Origin: Phlyctochytrium arcticum
Lineage: Eukaryota; Chytridiomycota; Chytridiomycetes; Chytridiales; Chytridiaceae
NCBI GenBank assembly: GCA_025602905.1
Contig: JAHLKI010000008.1
Coordinates: forward strand, 558,001-622,000
Length of the DNA: 64,000 bases
Reading direction: 5' to 3'
Shown here: one piece after another, positions 11,203-20,655 of the stretch
Layout: every line of letters starts with the position of its first letter
Numbering within the stretch: the first letter of the stretch is position 1
The notes under the pieces: generated by a model
What the model was told of the DNA's origin: nothing
What the model saw: only the letters and a program-made list of their open reading frames with translations
Database searches by the model: none
Program-made: the position numbers and the translations under genes

Positions 11203-11263
11203 TGTCACAGTGCATACCTCCAGATAGCCTCTAAGAGGCTATCTGGAGGTATGCACTGTGACA
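11203..11263. repeat. Perfect 61-bp palindrome (30-bp arms, 1-base centre)
   Basis: Arms 11203-11232 and 11234-11263 are perfectly complementary around a single A at 11233. The arm contains GCATACCTCCAGATAGCCTC. With effectively no loop this would extrude as a cruciform rather than a normal RNA hairpin with a spacer. It is the third and tightest fold-back in the island. A cloning or amplification fold-back artefact is possible but would usually be much longer. Confidence 0.92.
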
Positions 11264-12244
11264 AGCTGTCAAGCACACTTCAGAAAAGGCTGCGGTAGTT
11301 CTTCTTTGCCTAGTACGCACCCCAATACCAGCAATGTCAATGGGGGCATAATTTCCTTGGAAACAGAAGAGATATCCCATTCTCGAAGTGCAGGCCGCCC
11401 ACTAAATGGGATTATCATCTCATCTTTACTGACGTCCCGCCTATGTTACTCTTTTGGAACGTTTTCTCCCAAGATCTTCAAGTTTTGTAACAATAGCAGG
11501 GATGGATGACTTATGGCCAAATGTCAGCAGCAGCAATGGGCACAAATATGAGCCAGGTGTCACACAGAAAGTAAAGTCATGTTAGGCTGAAGCAGGTAGA
11601 ATGTTTCTCAACCCAGGTTCAAAAACCAAACCCCAGTGAAGAAAGTCCACACCACCACAAAACTCCATTTCTCCACCACACAGTGGCTACTATGCACCCA
11701 GGGTGATGACCACAGTCAATCGGATTTTTGAATTCTGGGAGCCCTGCATCCCAGACGCAGCGGTCACAAGACATTTTGCAAAACTGGACCACCTCATTTC
11801 TTGACTGTGCCCTTTCAGTCTTGAGAACTCAATTGGAAGCACATCAGATTTGGCGGAACTATGGGTGGTCACCACCCTGCTATGCACCACTCCATCCTAT
11901 TTCCCCACCCTGCACTGTGGATGCTCTAAGGTTGCGGCTGTGTGGGGAGGTCTTGAGGATTAGTTCCAGACTTTGGCATCTTGATGAAGTGTCACAGTAA
12001 GCCAGGTCAAGATTGCAATGGGGGGTTTTGGAGTAGCGTGACTGAAATTTATTTGGCAGAATAAACCTGCCCTTAGGCCCTTCACTTGGCAATCTATAAC
12101 TTTTCTTGTGCCCTTGCACAGTTGCACTGGTTGTACTGGCACTAAAAGAAAGTGCATTTGTTGCAAAGGTGATTGGCCAATCTGGTTACCCAACATTGAA
12201 ACCCCCAAATGTCTCAAATCAATGTTGATTATTTCCTTGTTCAA

Positions 12245-12445
12245 AACAGGCACTTATGTGTCCATCCAATACTTCAAAAAAATGATGGAAATCTTTACAG
12301 GCACGCATTTTCCAGAACCGTTTATGAGATGAAAGCTAAGAGTTTAGGGCATTGTGTATTATCAAAAAGTTTCCACATAGTTTCAGATCTAACAATTTGC
12401 TTAGCAATTGTGAACCAACGTTTCAGTTTTCTGGCTCAGGAGGTT
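12245..12445 (+). repeat. Diverged dispersed repeat, copy 2
   Basis: Same-orientation relative of 6950-7165. Shared landmarks are TATGTGTCCATCCAATA, TTTACAGGCACG, ATGAGATGAAAGCTA and CTGGCTCAGGAGGTTAAC, in the same order and at similar spacing. The element family is unknown. Confidence 0.55.
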
Positions 12446-13439
12446 AACTGGTGTCCCTGATCATTAACGATCACTTGGTAGAAAAGACAAAAATCCAGTG
12501 CATGTTGAAATATTATTGTCAGGGAAATGGTGAAATGACACCTGGCATCTCCCCTCTGCACAGCCACCTGTGGCCTTTTTTTTACCCCAGCTTGTCATCA
12601 AATCATTGGCACATTTTTTCAGAGACAGGCTGGATAGTGCCCAACATATATATGTTCGGGGCATCTGCTACCATCTGTCATGGAAGGGAGCAGGAGCGAC
12701 CGAACTGCGGGCATCAGCTCACCGCCATTGGGCCCCTGCCCAATGAGCAGAAGCATGATGCCAAAGGCAGTAAGGTTTTTTTTTTCCCTATTGCAATGCC
12801 CCACAGAAGAGGTGATTAGTCCTCATGTTGGACATATTTCCTCAAATATAATGGGGGTTGTTTTAAGACCCCTTTTTGAGATAAGACATTGGGGGTTGTT
12901 TTACCAACGCACCTATTGTTGTGCCGGTCTATTTGTCTGTTGCTTTGATCAACTCTTGCCAGTATCAGTATGTGATGGTGATCTTGGTTTCCCTATTGGA
13001 GACAATGCTATCTGGAAAACCATATGACTTGATGAAATGCTAAACACAAATTTGGCATTCCTGGCACTTGTTTTGAGAATCTGATCCCCACCACTAAAAT
13101 GGCATTGGAACCACCAGTCAAAGCTTTCAGATCAGGGATAACATCCATGACAATATATATCACTTTACTATTGAGGGACCAGCAGGGGTTGTAGCATGCC
13201 AGGTAAGATGTGGTAGGTTGGCTTTTTCCAAGAATATGCCTTGTGATGCCAAAATGATGTCCATTATAGCTATCATGGATGTCAATCAAAAGTTTTGTTT
13301 CTACTGTGGGGCAATCTGGCTTGTAAATCTGTTGAGCTTTGATGCACTCACTTGGCCGGCCACTCTACGGTGCTTGCTGTCCATTTACTCGCACTCGGGC
13401 ATACAAGAGTTTTCTAATCCTTTTGTAGCGCGGGAAACC

Positions 13440-13546
13440 CCTCGAAAGTAGAGATAAAAAAAACTCACGCCAAGGGCGTTGTAATGTCCAAGATTGTAAA
13501 GGTCCGTCGCAAGACGCATACTTTCCAGTCTCTGGTACACGACAGC
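13440..13546 (+). other. Probable 3' end of rDNA 5' external transcribed spacer
   Basis: The roughly 100 bases directly upstream of the 18S rRNA 5' end would be the end of the 5' ETS if the fragment was copied or rearranged as a unit. Nothing conserved can be recognised, because ETS sequences diverge fast. The left limit is arbitrary. Confidence 0.4.
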
Positions 13547-13689
13547 TACCTGGTTGATCCTGCCAGTAGTCATATGCTTGTCTCAAATATTAAGCCATGC
13601 ATGTCTAAGTATAAACAAATTTGTACTGTGAAACTGCGAATGGCTCATTAAATCAGTTATAGTTTATTTGATAGTACCTTACTACTTGG
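13547..13689 (+). rRNA. 18S rRNA, 5'-terminal fragment (143 bp), truncated
   Basis: Starts with the universal eukaryotic SSU beginning TACCTGGTTGATCCTGCCAG and continues through AGTCATATGCTTGTCTCAAA, GCCATGCATGTCTAAGTATA, AACTGCGAATGGCTCATTAA and GATAGTACCTTACTACTTGG without visible indels. At 13690, where a normal gene would continue ATAACCGTGG, the sequence switches abruptly to CATGGCAG. The remaining ~1.65 kb of the 18S gene is not found anywhere in the window. This is therefore an rDNA fragment, not a functional gene. The junction falls inside CTTGG, which is also the first five bases of the fold-back element that follows. Confidence 0.95.
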
Positions 13690-14958
13690 CATGGCAGTTG
13701 GTAAGTGATGGAGGGCCTCGAGTTGAAATCTCTGGGCAAATTCTCGAGGCCATAGGCCGAGTCCCAATGCCAGATTACATCTTGGCATGGCCTGAGCGTG
13801 GGAAAACAGATGGCATCTTGGCATGGCCGTTTGGGAGTGATGGAGGGAACAAGTATTCATGGTGGGATGGCGTCGCCTGGGCGGGTATTGCACACAGCCT
13901 TGATTTCCAAAGCCAACCCAAGATGGGAGGGGGATTTGCAGCCATGGTTTTAGAGGAGCGCTCAATGGAATTGGCAGTGAGAATTACCAAGGGCATTCTG
14001 TATATGGAACCTCTGCCATTTTTTTGCAGACTTCCTCTGTGTTTGGTTTACATTCGTCTCTGTATTGGGCTTAGCCCCATACCTGGCATATCCTCGTAGG
14101 CATGTAATTGAATAGAGGTAATAATTTTGATGCAGGGTTCTGCTAAGGCCGGTCAATATGCACACAAGGGCATGGCAGAGCCTCGCTTTTATAGTGTTTC
14201 TACAACTATTCCTACTTCACGTGTCTTGGCCCCTACTTCTGCCACCTTCCTTTCCTGTCTTTAGCACTTTCTGCCACAGTGCTTTGCTCTTGCGCAGGCC
14301 CTTTTGTCTATGCTAACTACGCTAGTGGCCACACAAGCAGTCTTCTTAGTGATTGAGATGGCTGTAATGCCGCATGTCTGGCTACGCTACGCGGATCCTG
14401 GCTTGATGACACATTGATTCGAGGGCACGCTGGGACAAAGATTGAAGCGGGATCACAATGGGGCTATTTGCAAGACAAACAGACGACTTTCTGTTACAGA
14501 ATGCCGGAAAAACCACGAGGGAGACAGCAAGATCATGAATAAAGATCTGGTGGCTTTACTAGAAGATGATTTCCCAGTAGATGGACAAACAAAGCCAGGG
14601 CATGTGTTTACACTTTAGAATGGATGTCTGTCAGTACCTTTAGTATCCTCTGGTATACAAAATATACAAAATTCCCCCTGGTCATTCTCACCACCAATTC
14701 CATTGAGCGCTCCTCTAAAACCATGGCCTTGTGCAAACCCCCCTCCCATCTTGGGTTGGCTTTGGAAATCAAGGCTGTGTGCAATACCCACCCAGTTGAC
14801 ACCATCCCACAAACGGCCATGCCAAGATGCCATCTGTTTTCCCATGCTTAGGCCATGAGATGATGTAATCTGGTTTTGGAACTCGGCCTATGGCCTTGGG
14901 AAATTGCCCAGAGATTTCATCTCAAGGCCCTCCATCACTTACCAACTGCCATGCCAAG
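13685..14958. mobile_element. Fold-back element with ~300-bp inverted arms
   Basis: The left arm (about 13685-14008) and right arm (about 14660-14958) are inverted copies of each other with substitutions and small gaps. Shared blocks include GGCAGTTGGTAAGTGATGGA, GGGAAAACAGATGGCATCTT, TTGATTTCCAAAGCCAACCC and TTAGAGGAGCGCTCAATGGA. The arms contain CTTGGCATGGC as an internally repeated submotif. The ~650 bp between the arms has no recognisable gene. The layout fits a fold-back or MITE-like non-autonomous element. No target-site duplication could be defined, because the left side abuts the 18S fragment and the right arm continues into a partial tandem copy. Confidence 0.7.
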
Positions 14959-15050
14959 ATGCAATGTGTTTTCCCACGCTCATGTGTAGCAAACTTGGCT
15001 TTGGGACTCGGCCTATGGCCTGAAGGATTTGCCCAAAGATTTTGGAGTCT
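14959..15050 (-). repeat. Partial tandem copy of the fold-back arm
   Basis: Immediately after the right arm, the blocks TGTTTTCCCACGCTC and GGACTCGGCCTATGGCCT, followed by TTGCCCAAAGATTT, repeat those at about 14837-14910 in the same orientation. The arm therefore grew by local tandem duplication before diverging. Confidence 0.65.
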
Positions 15051-18000
15051 GAATGGGTCACGTGGGGCACGTGTTCTTTTTTGGACATTGCTATTATACT
15101 ATACGAGGGTATCCACGCGAGTAAACTCTGCGTTATAGACATCACAGTAGGAAATGAGTGATGTGTTATGCATTAACTATTTCATTGGGTGGACAAAACT
15201 ATAAGTTTACAAACGTATCTTTGCTTCAATGATTTCTGAGACCTTCCACCCTCAGGTGGTGGAGTCCATGACAATGGCCAAGCAGGTCATTCAACTTGTC
15301 TAAGCGGATGATGGGAACATTTGCCAGACCAAATGTCTTGACCAAGCTCAAAAATCCAACTGGAATCCACGCCTGCCCCATGCTTTTCCGTGTTGACAGA
15401 TTCATGCTGAAGTACTACTGCGCAATGTCTGTGAGGTCCCCAGGCAAATAGTGAAGCATTCAGTCTATTACCGTACTACCGCCCGGTCTCCCATCATTCC
15501 TCCCTATGCACTACCCACTTCCCAACATACCCTGGCCATTCTCACAACTAATTCCATTGGGCCCTTCTCCAAAATCACTGGTGTGTGCAATATTCGCCCC
15601 CAGTCGCCCCCCACAACCGGGCCATCCCCACCATGAATATCGCCTGGCCCTCCATCACTCACCAACTGGGCCCAAGATTCCAATTTGGCCTTTGGGGCCT
15701 CGAGGTCACGTGAAAAGTCACGTTAAAAACCTTACTTTAATATATAGAGTAGATAGATAATACTAGTCCCCAGCATTACTTTGGTATTATACAGGTGTCC
15801 CAGTAGCTTTGTAGTTCAATTTCCACCATTTGTCCTGCTTGTGTGAGGCTTAGCATGTGACCCTCAATGTATCTTGCTTCCCACAGAACATTGCACCTCT
15901 GCCCAGGACAAGAATGAACCTGGATGTAGTAAACCTTGTGTACTTTGGGCTTGTAAAGTAATACAAGTTACTGTTGTGTTTGTTTATGATTGTGTGTGCG
16001 TGTGGAATTTGATGTTGAGAGTTTGTTCTTTCTTCCTTTATTATGCTCTCTCGGAGCGGTAGCACACTCATTGGCCTAGCCAGAATGGGTGTGGCTACTA
16101 CTGAGAGCAGTGGGGATTCATGCGGCTCGACAGAGGCTTAGCTACGCGGTCCTCACGTGCTATGGACGGAGCCTAATGCACTCATCACTATTACAACAAG
16201 GACGTTAAACTGCTTATACTATACAGTTGTTTGGATGATACGGGAACAGTGTTTTGGGGATCTATCCCAGCCAATGGAGGTGCGCGTGACTTCCACTTTG
16301 GCTTCTTTGGGCCTAATGATTTGGTCCAGACGTATGGGCCGGGAGTTTACACATGTGGGGCACCCAAAAGTGAATGGTTTTTTGGCAAGGCGTCCATGGC
16401 ACAGTCATGCTGCTACTCGGAGATTGTTGAACGTGTAGCAGGACTCTACACAATTTTTGGAGTGCTCCCACAAACCTCTCTATTACTTTCAGTGATCAAA
16501 CAAAATTTGGATTTGAAGCCAGAGGGTAAGTCTTTGTTTTGGCAGTGTGCCTATGTGGGTGGACACAGAGGAATCTTTCAAGGAGCACCCTGGTGCGCTC
16601 GCTGCTTATGTGAATGAAATTTCCTATGAGCACTGGGCTATGTATGCCCTAAAAGGATTACAATTAATCACTCTACACTATATTTGCTTGAGAGGCAAGG
16701 GAATTTCCCCTATTGGGAATACTTGATGCACTGTATCGGATAATCATCAAATGAACAAGCTTTAAAAGCGGAAGATGGCAGCAACACTTCTTACCCTCCC
16801 AAACAACTCGAAACATCCAAAGAAAACTTACATGGAATATCTGAATACCAAGTAAATTCCTACCAACAAAACAACAGGAGTGATCAGTCATCAAAGGCAG
16901 TACACAAAAGCAGTAGGTTGTACCCTTCCAGGAAATGACAGTTTGACTTGGATCAGACCACCACCCTTTTTGTTTGTGCATGCATGCTATAGAACAGACA
17001 CATACAAAGTAACTTTTACTGACAGATACAACCCTGTTTTGATGTGCCCTGGTTCTCAATGGCCTTCTCCCTCCCTGTCTTCAAAGACTGCAAGGATGTC
17101 CTGCAACACAAAGAAGGGAGAATGCAGCATAGGTCAGTCATTCAAGGGCTGCCACAAAGTTCTGCCAAGCCATGAGAACCTGCGGACAAGCAGGCCATCA
17201 TAGCTGTACTCGTAGGGAAGCTCATACCGGAAATTTGTAGTTTAAGTCATTTGTAATCTTAGACCAATCATAAATCTCTTAACAAAAGTAATTAAGTCTG
17301 TTGATTTTTGGATGGGAAACGCTTAGGCAAGATAGGTCTCCCTCCATCTCTGACAAAAGAGTGGTATTCTGTGAATTCTCAAAGAAAACAGTGGTATCCC
17401 ATGTGATTACTCTATTTACATATCCGCAGCCTGTGGAAAACAAGGTTTTGTGAATAGGTCCATGAGAATAGAACATCCCCAGGGCCTTCCCAACCAATAC
17501 ACATAGTTGCTATTACACTCAACTATCTCGTGCCCGCTGTCTTGTTTTTGCAGGTCTAGTGCACACTTCTTGGTAGTATGTGATGAATGGTGAGTACAGG
17601 TACAGAAACAGACACAAATAAATAGACAAACAGATTGTGTTCACTCATGATGTTTGCTAGTGGTTGTTGATGGGCTGGTTTGCATTGCATCAATATCTAA
17701 GCAACATCCTACTTGTGGTGCTCAAAAGTTGGAGGCCAGACAAATACTGGGATAGGGGGAACAGAATTTTGCCAGACAAACTAGTCAGGGCTATCTACTG
17801 CAAGTTTAATCTGCCACAGCAGTGCATTTTGTGGATTGACTGCAAACATCATGTGCTTGAAAGCCGTTGGCAAGTTTTAAATAGAGTGTGGTGAAAAAAT
17901 GTCACAAGCAAAATGGTCTATTGAATTGACTGAGGGGTTGCATCTGATTGTGCTCTCAACTTTTCAGGCCAAAAATAACCATTGTTATCCCAAGCATATG

Positions 18001-18410
18001 GGTTCTTCAAGTGTAAATTGGAACCTCATTTTCTTGGGAATACTCGCAATAAGTTGTGATGCTCTCTAACTAACAATTTATACTGCCAGAATTGTCCCTT
18101 CAGGTATTGTGACATTGCACAACTCCCTCATTTCATATTCAATCTGAGATAGCCAGAATTAAACTATGACTGTGCAAAAGAGGAGAGAGAGGCATGCAGA
18201 ATTGTGTTTGGTATGAGGGTCTGTCTCAGACTTGTTTATCATGGAAGTCATTGAGTCTGGCATAGCAGTATTTTGCTTGTTTTAGATGCAAGAGGTTGCA
18301 AGGTTCCCAAATTAATTCCGTAAAGTCCTCTCTATGCATACTGAAGTGAGGAAAGTATAGACAGATAGAGAGCTCCAGAGATAGGCATAGAAGTTGTTTC
18401 CAGTTGTGCA
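15050..18410. other. Gene-free stretch with fold-back relic
   Basis: About 3.3 kb without a supported gene. A further degraded arm of the fold-back family is visible at about 15528-15710 (CTGGCCATTCTCACAACTAA, TCCATTGGGCCC, CCTCCATCACTCACCAACTG). An open frame of 128 codons at 16231-16617 on the plus strand is the longest here. It has no recognisable domain and may be transposon debris. Confidence 0.5.
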
Positions 18411-18625
18411 TGCCATGTAATGGGGTCAAGGGGATTGGTCTGATGAAGATATGGGGCTCAAAGAAAAGTAGAATGGATGTATATGCAACTTCCCAGGTTG
18501 TAAGAGTCTCAGTAGTGTATGGTGGAAAAACAATTGAAATTATGTCTAATGCTATCAGAGTGGGAAAAACCCGGTCATGAGTGTGGCACATGCCAGCTGG
18601 TGCAGTATGATTGCTACTGTGTGTC
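18411..18625 (+). repeat. Inverted relic of the 24.8-26.0 kb TIR element
   Basis: This stretch matches the reverse complement of 25395-25628, at roughly four of five bases by eye. Shared blocks are AATGGGGTCAnGGGGAT, GGTCTGATGAA, GGGGCTCAAAGAAAAGTA, ATGCAACTTCCCAGGTTG, TTATGTCTAATGCTATCAGA and GAGTGTGGC(A/G)CATGCCAGCT. It is an older, rearranged copy of the interior of that element; its terminal inverted repeats are not found here. Confidence 0.8.
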
Positions 18626-18779
18626 ACATGCTGGACAAAAGATAGCAGAATGGCAGCTCTTGCAAAAAACAGAACTCATCAATCAACAAGCGGCAATGTT
18701 TAGTTACAGTTCAAAGATGACGTACAGTAAATGAGTTATCCCTGCACTCAAATGAAGCTAAACAAGTGGACAGCGGCGC

Positions 18780-20180
18780 TTTTGCGCCTTCTTTTCTCAA
18801 GAGCAAGCCAGCAGAGCAAGCTAACAGACCGGAAACAGATCTAAGCAAAAAAAATGAATCACCTTCCCAAGAGCAAGCGAACAGAGCCGTAACAGAGCTA
18901 GGGAAGAGAATTGGATGTTCAGAATGCCAATTGGTCTAGGATGAAAGAAAAGTATCAGCTCCTGAAATGGTGTAGGAAGAGAGGAACAGAATAGAAATAG
19001 GGTAGTCATAAGTTTGAGAAGTGAAAAGAAAACAGAGAAGAATGTTATGTTTGCATTTGGGGAATACAAAAAAGCAGTAGTATTCCAAAACGCGAAAAGT
19101 GGGAAGAGAACGGAGGCAATGTTACTGGAGTTGACAGAAAACGGTAGCATCCGCCTTCACCACCACCAGTGAAAAGAAATAGTGAAAGTCACGTAAAAAG
19201 TTGTAATGTAAAAGAGTCGCCAATGCATATATGCCAAATAGGGATGAAAAGATAAAAAGGAAGCAAGTAGTTAATGGGTCAATAACGGACAGATCTGCCT
19301 GCCGAAGTTGAAGATAGAAGAAAGGACAACATAGCAAGAGTATGAACAAAATTATTCCTCGTCAGCCCTTAAAGTAGAAGTGTAGCATAAATGTTCAATG
19401 TGTCAGGCAGAGGATCAGGAGTATAGAATGGTCAAAAGTAGAAAGCAAGGATGGTTTCAGGAGTAGGTACAGTCCAAGGACAGATCATGCAGAAAGACAG
19501 GAAAGCCCCGAACAGGAAAAGAAGCAATAAATAAGTGAAGAGAGGAATTATGGACAGATTTAGCAGACTTGACCGACAAAGAAATCTACTGTCAGTGCGA
19601 GTCCATCACGGACGGAATATTTGGAACATTCAACGGGAGAAGTTCACTGTGTGGCAGAAGCAAAACGGACAGGAAAGGCAAAGAATGGGGGGACAAAGTA
19701 ATCGGTGTGCAGCAAAAGAGATGAATGTCAGATTTTCCATTTCAAAGAGAAAAAAAGAACAGACAGTAAGCCGTAATGTTGGACCATCAAATTGATACAG
19801 GATTGCCGGGGCACCAAGGCAAAAAGAAGTTGCTATAATCTGCAAGATAGTGCAAGTCAAGGACATGCGACCAATTAGCTGGAGTCACAGGACAGTCCAA
19901 ATAGGAAATAAAGGAGCAGAAGGAAGAAAGACAATATAGATACATACGAAGCAAATTACTAATTGCAGGTACGGATAAGCACAAACGTCAGGACGGAAAG
20001 AGGGGGAAGATAAGAATAAGCAACAGCCCTAGAAGGGAGAAGTCCGGAAATTGTTTAATCCGCCAGACAGATTGAGCAGATGAATGGGACTGCAACTATT
20101 GTAAAGAAAGGTTGGCTGCAGAAAGTTAGATCCCCAGACAAAAAGTATAAAAAAGAAACTGTAACGGTTTTTAAAAACAT
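18780..20180 (+). repeat. Purine-skewed tract, probable decayed repeat
   Basis: About 1.4 kb in which the plus strand is strikingly rich in A and G (runs such as GGAAGAGAGGAACAGAATAG), continuing to the edge of the Crypton region. A similar texture resumes at about 24437-24765 and 25979-26280, on the other sides of two inserted elements. Two ~35-bp internal copies starting AAGAGCAAG lie at 18799 and 18869. No coding frame is credible. It may be one ancient repeat split by later insertions. Confidence 0.45.
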
Positions 20181-20655
20181 CACATGACCAGGCCTTAAGT
20201 GATTGGCATGCCGAAGCGCGCCAAAAAGTCTTGGAGCTCCGGCCGGGCAGAAACCACCCAGCGAGCTTCCTTAGCTCAAAAAATATTCCACAACATGTTT
20301 TCACACAATACAGACAGCACAACCACTACTATAAGCAGGACATCTACGTTGCTGAATTATTCTGCCAAGTCGGGGCTGATTTGATTGATTGATGATTGAT
20401 GATCAAGAGAGCAGTGATGAGGTTTTCCAGTCTCAATTGTCGCGAAGTGCATCTTCACCAGACTTCAACTGCATGCACAAACCTGAAAACATTCACAAAC
20501 AAGAAAACATTCACAAACAACAAAACACAAGTATATTGAAAACAAAAAATAAATAATTATATGCTATAGTAACTCAATCAAAAAATAAATATGCCAGTAA
20601 TCAAAATGCTAAGAATTACGCCAAAAGGTGATACGCAACAATGGAATACAATACA

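Larger units (their letters stand above)
10320..13440. other. Gene-free, repeat-bearing stretch
   Basis: About 3.1 kb with no supported gene. It contains the long palindrome at 11203-11263, the second copy of a diverged repeat (12245-12445), and an isolated TATAAAAGG at about 10733-10741 with no identifiable gene behind it. The open frames are short and carry no domain that I recognise. Low-level similarity to other transposon debris is possible but could not be shown by eye. Confidence 0.55.

Noticed and set aside
13690..15060. Continuation of the 18S gene after an insertion
   Set aside because: No 18S sequence following position ~143 of the gene was found on the far side of the element or elsewhere in the window.
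16231..16617. 128-codon plus-strand frame
   Set aside because: It has no recognisable domain and no flanking exons, and it lies in transposon debris; coding status cannot be supported.
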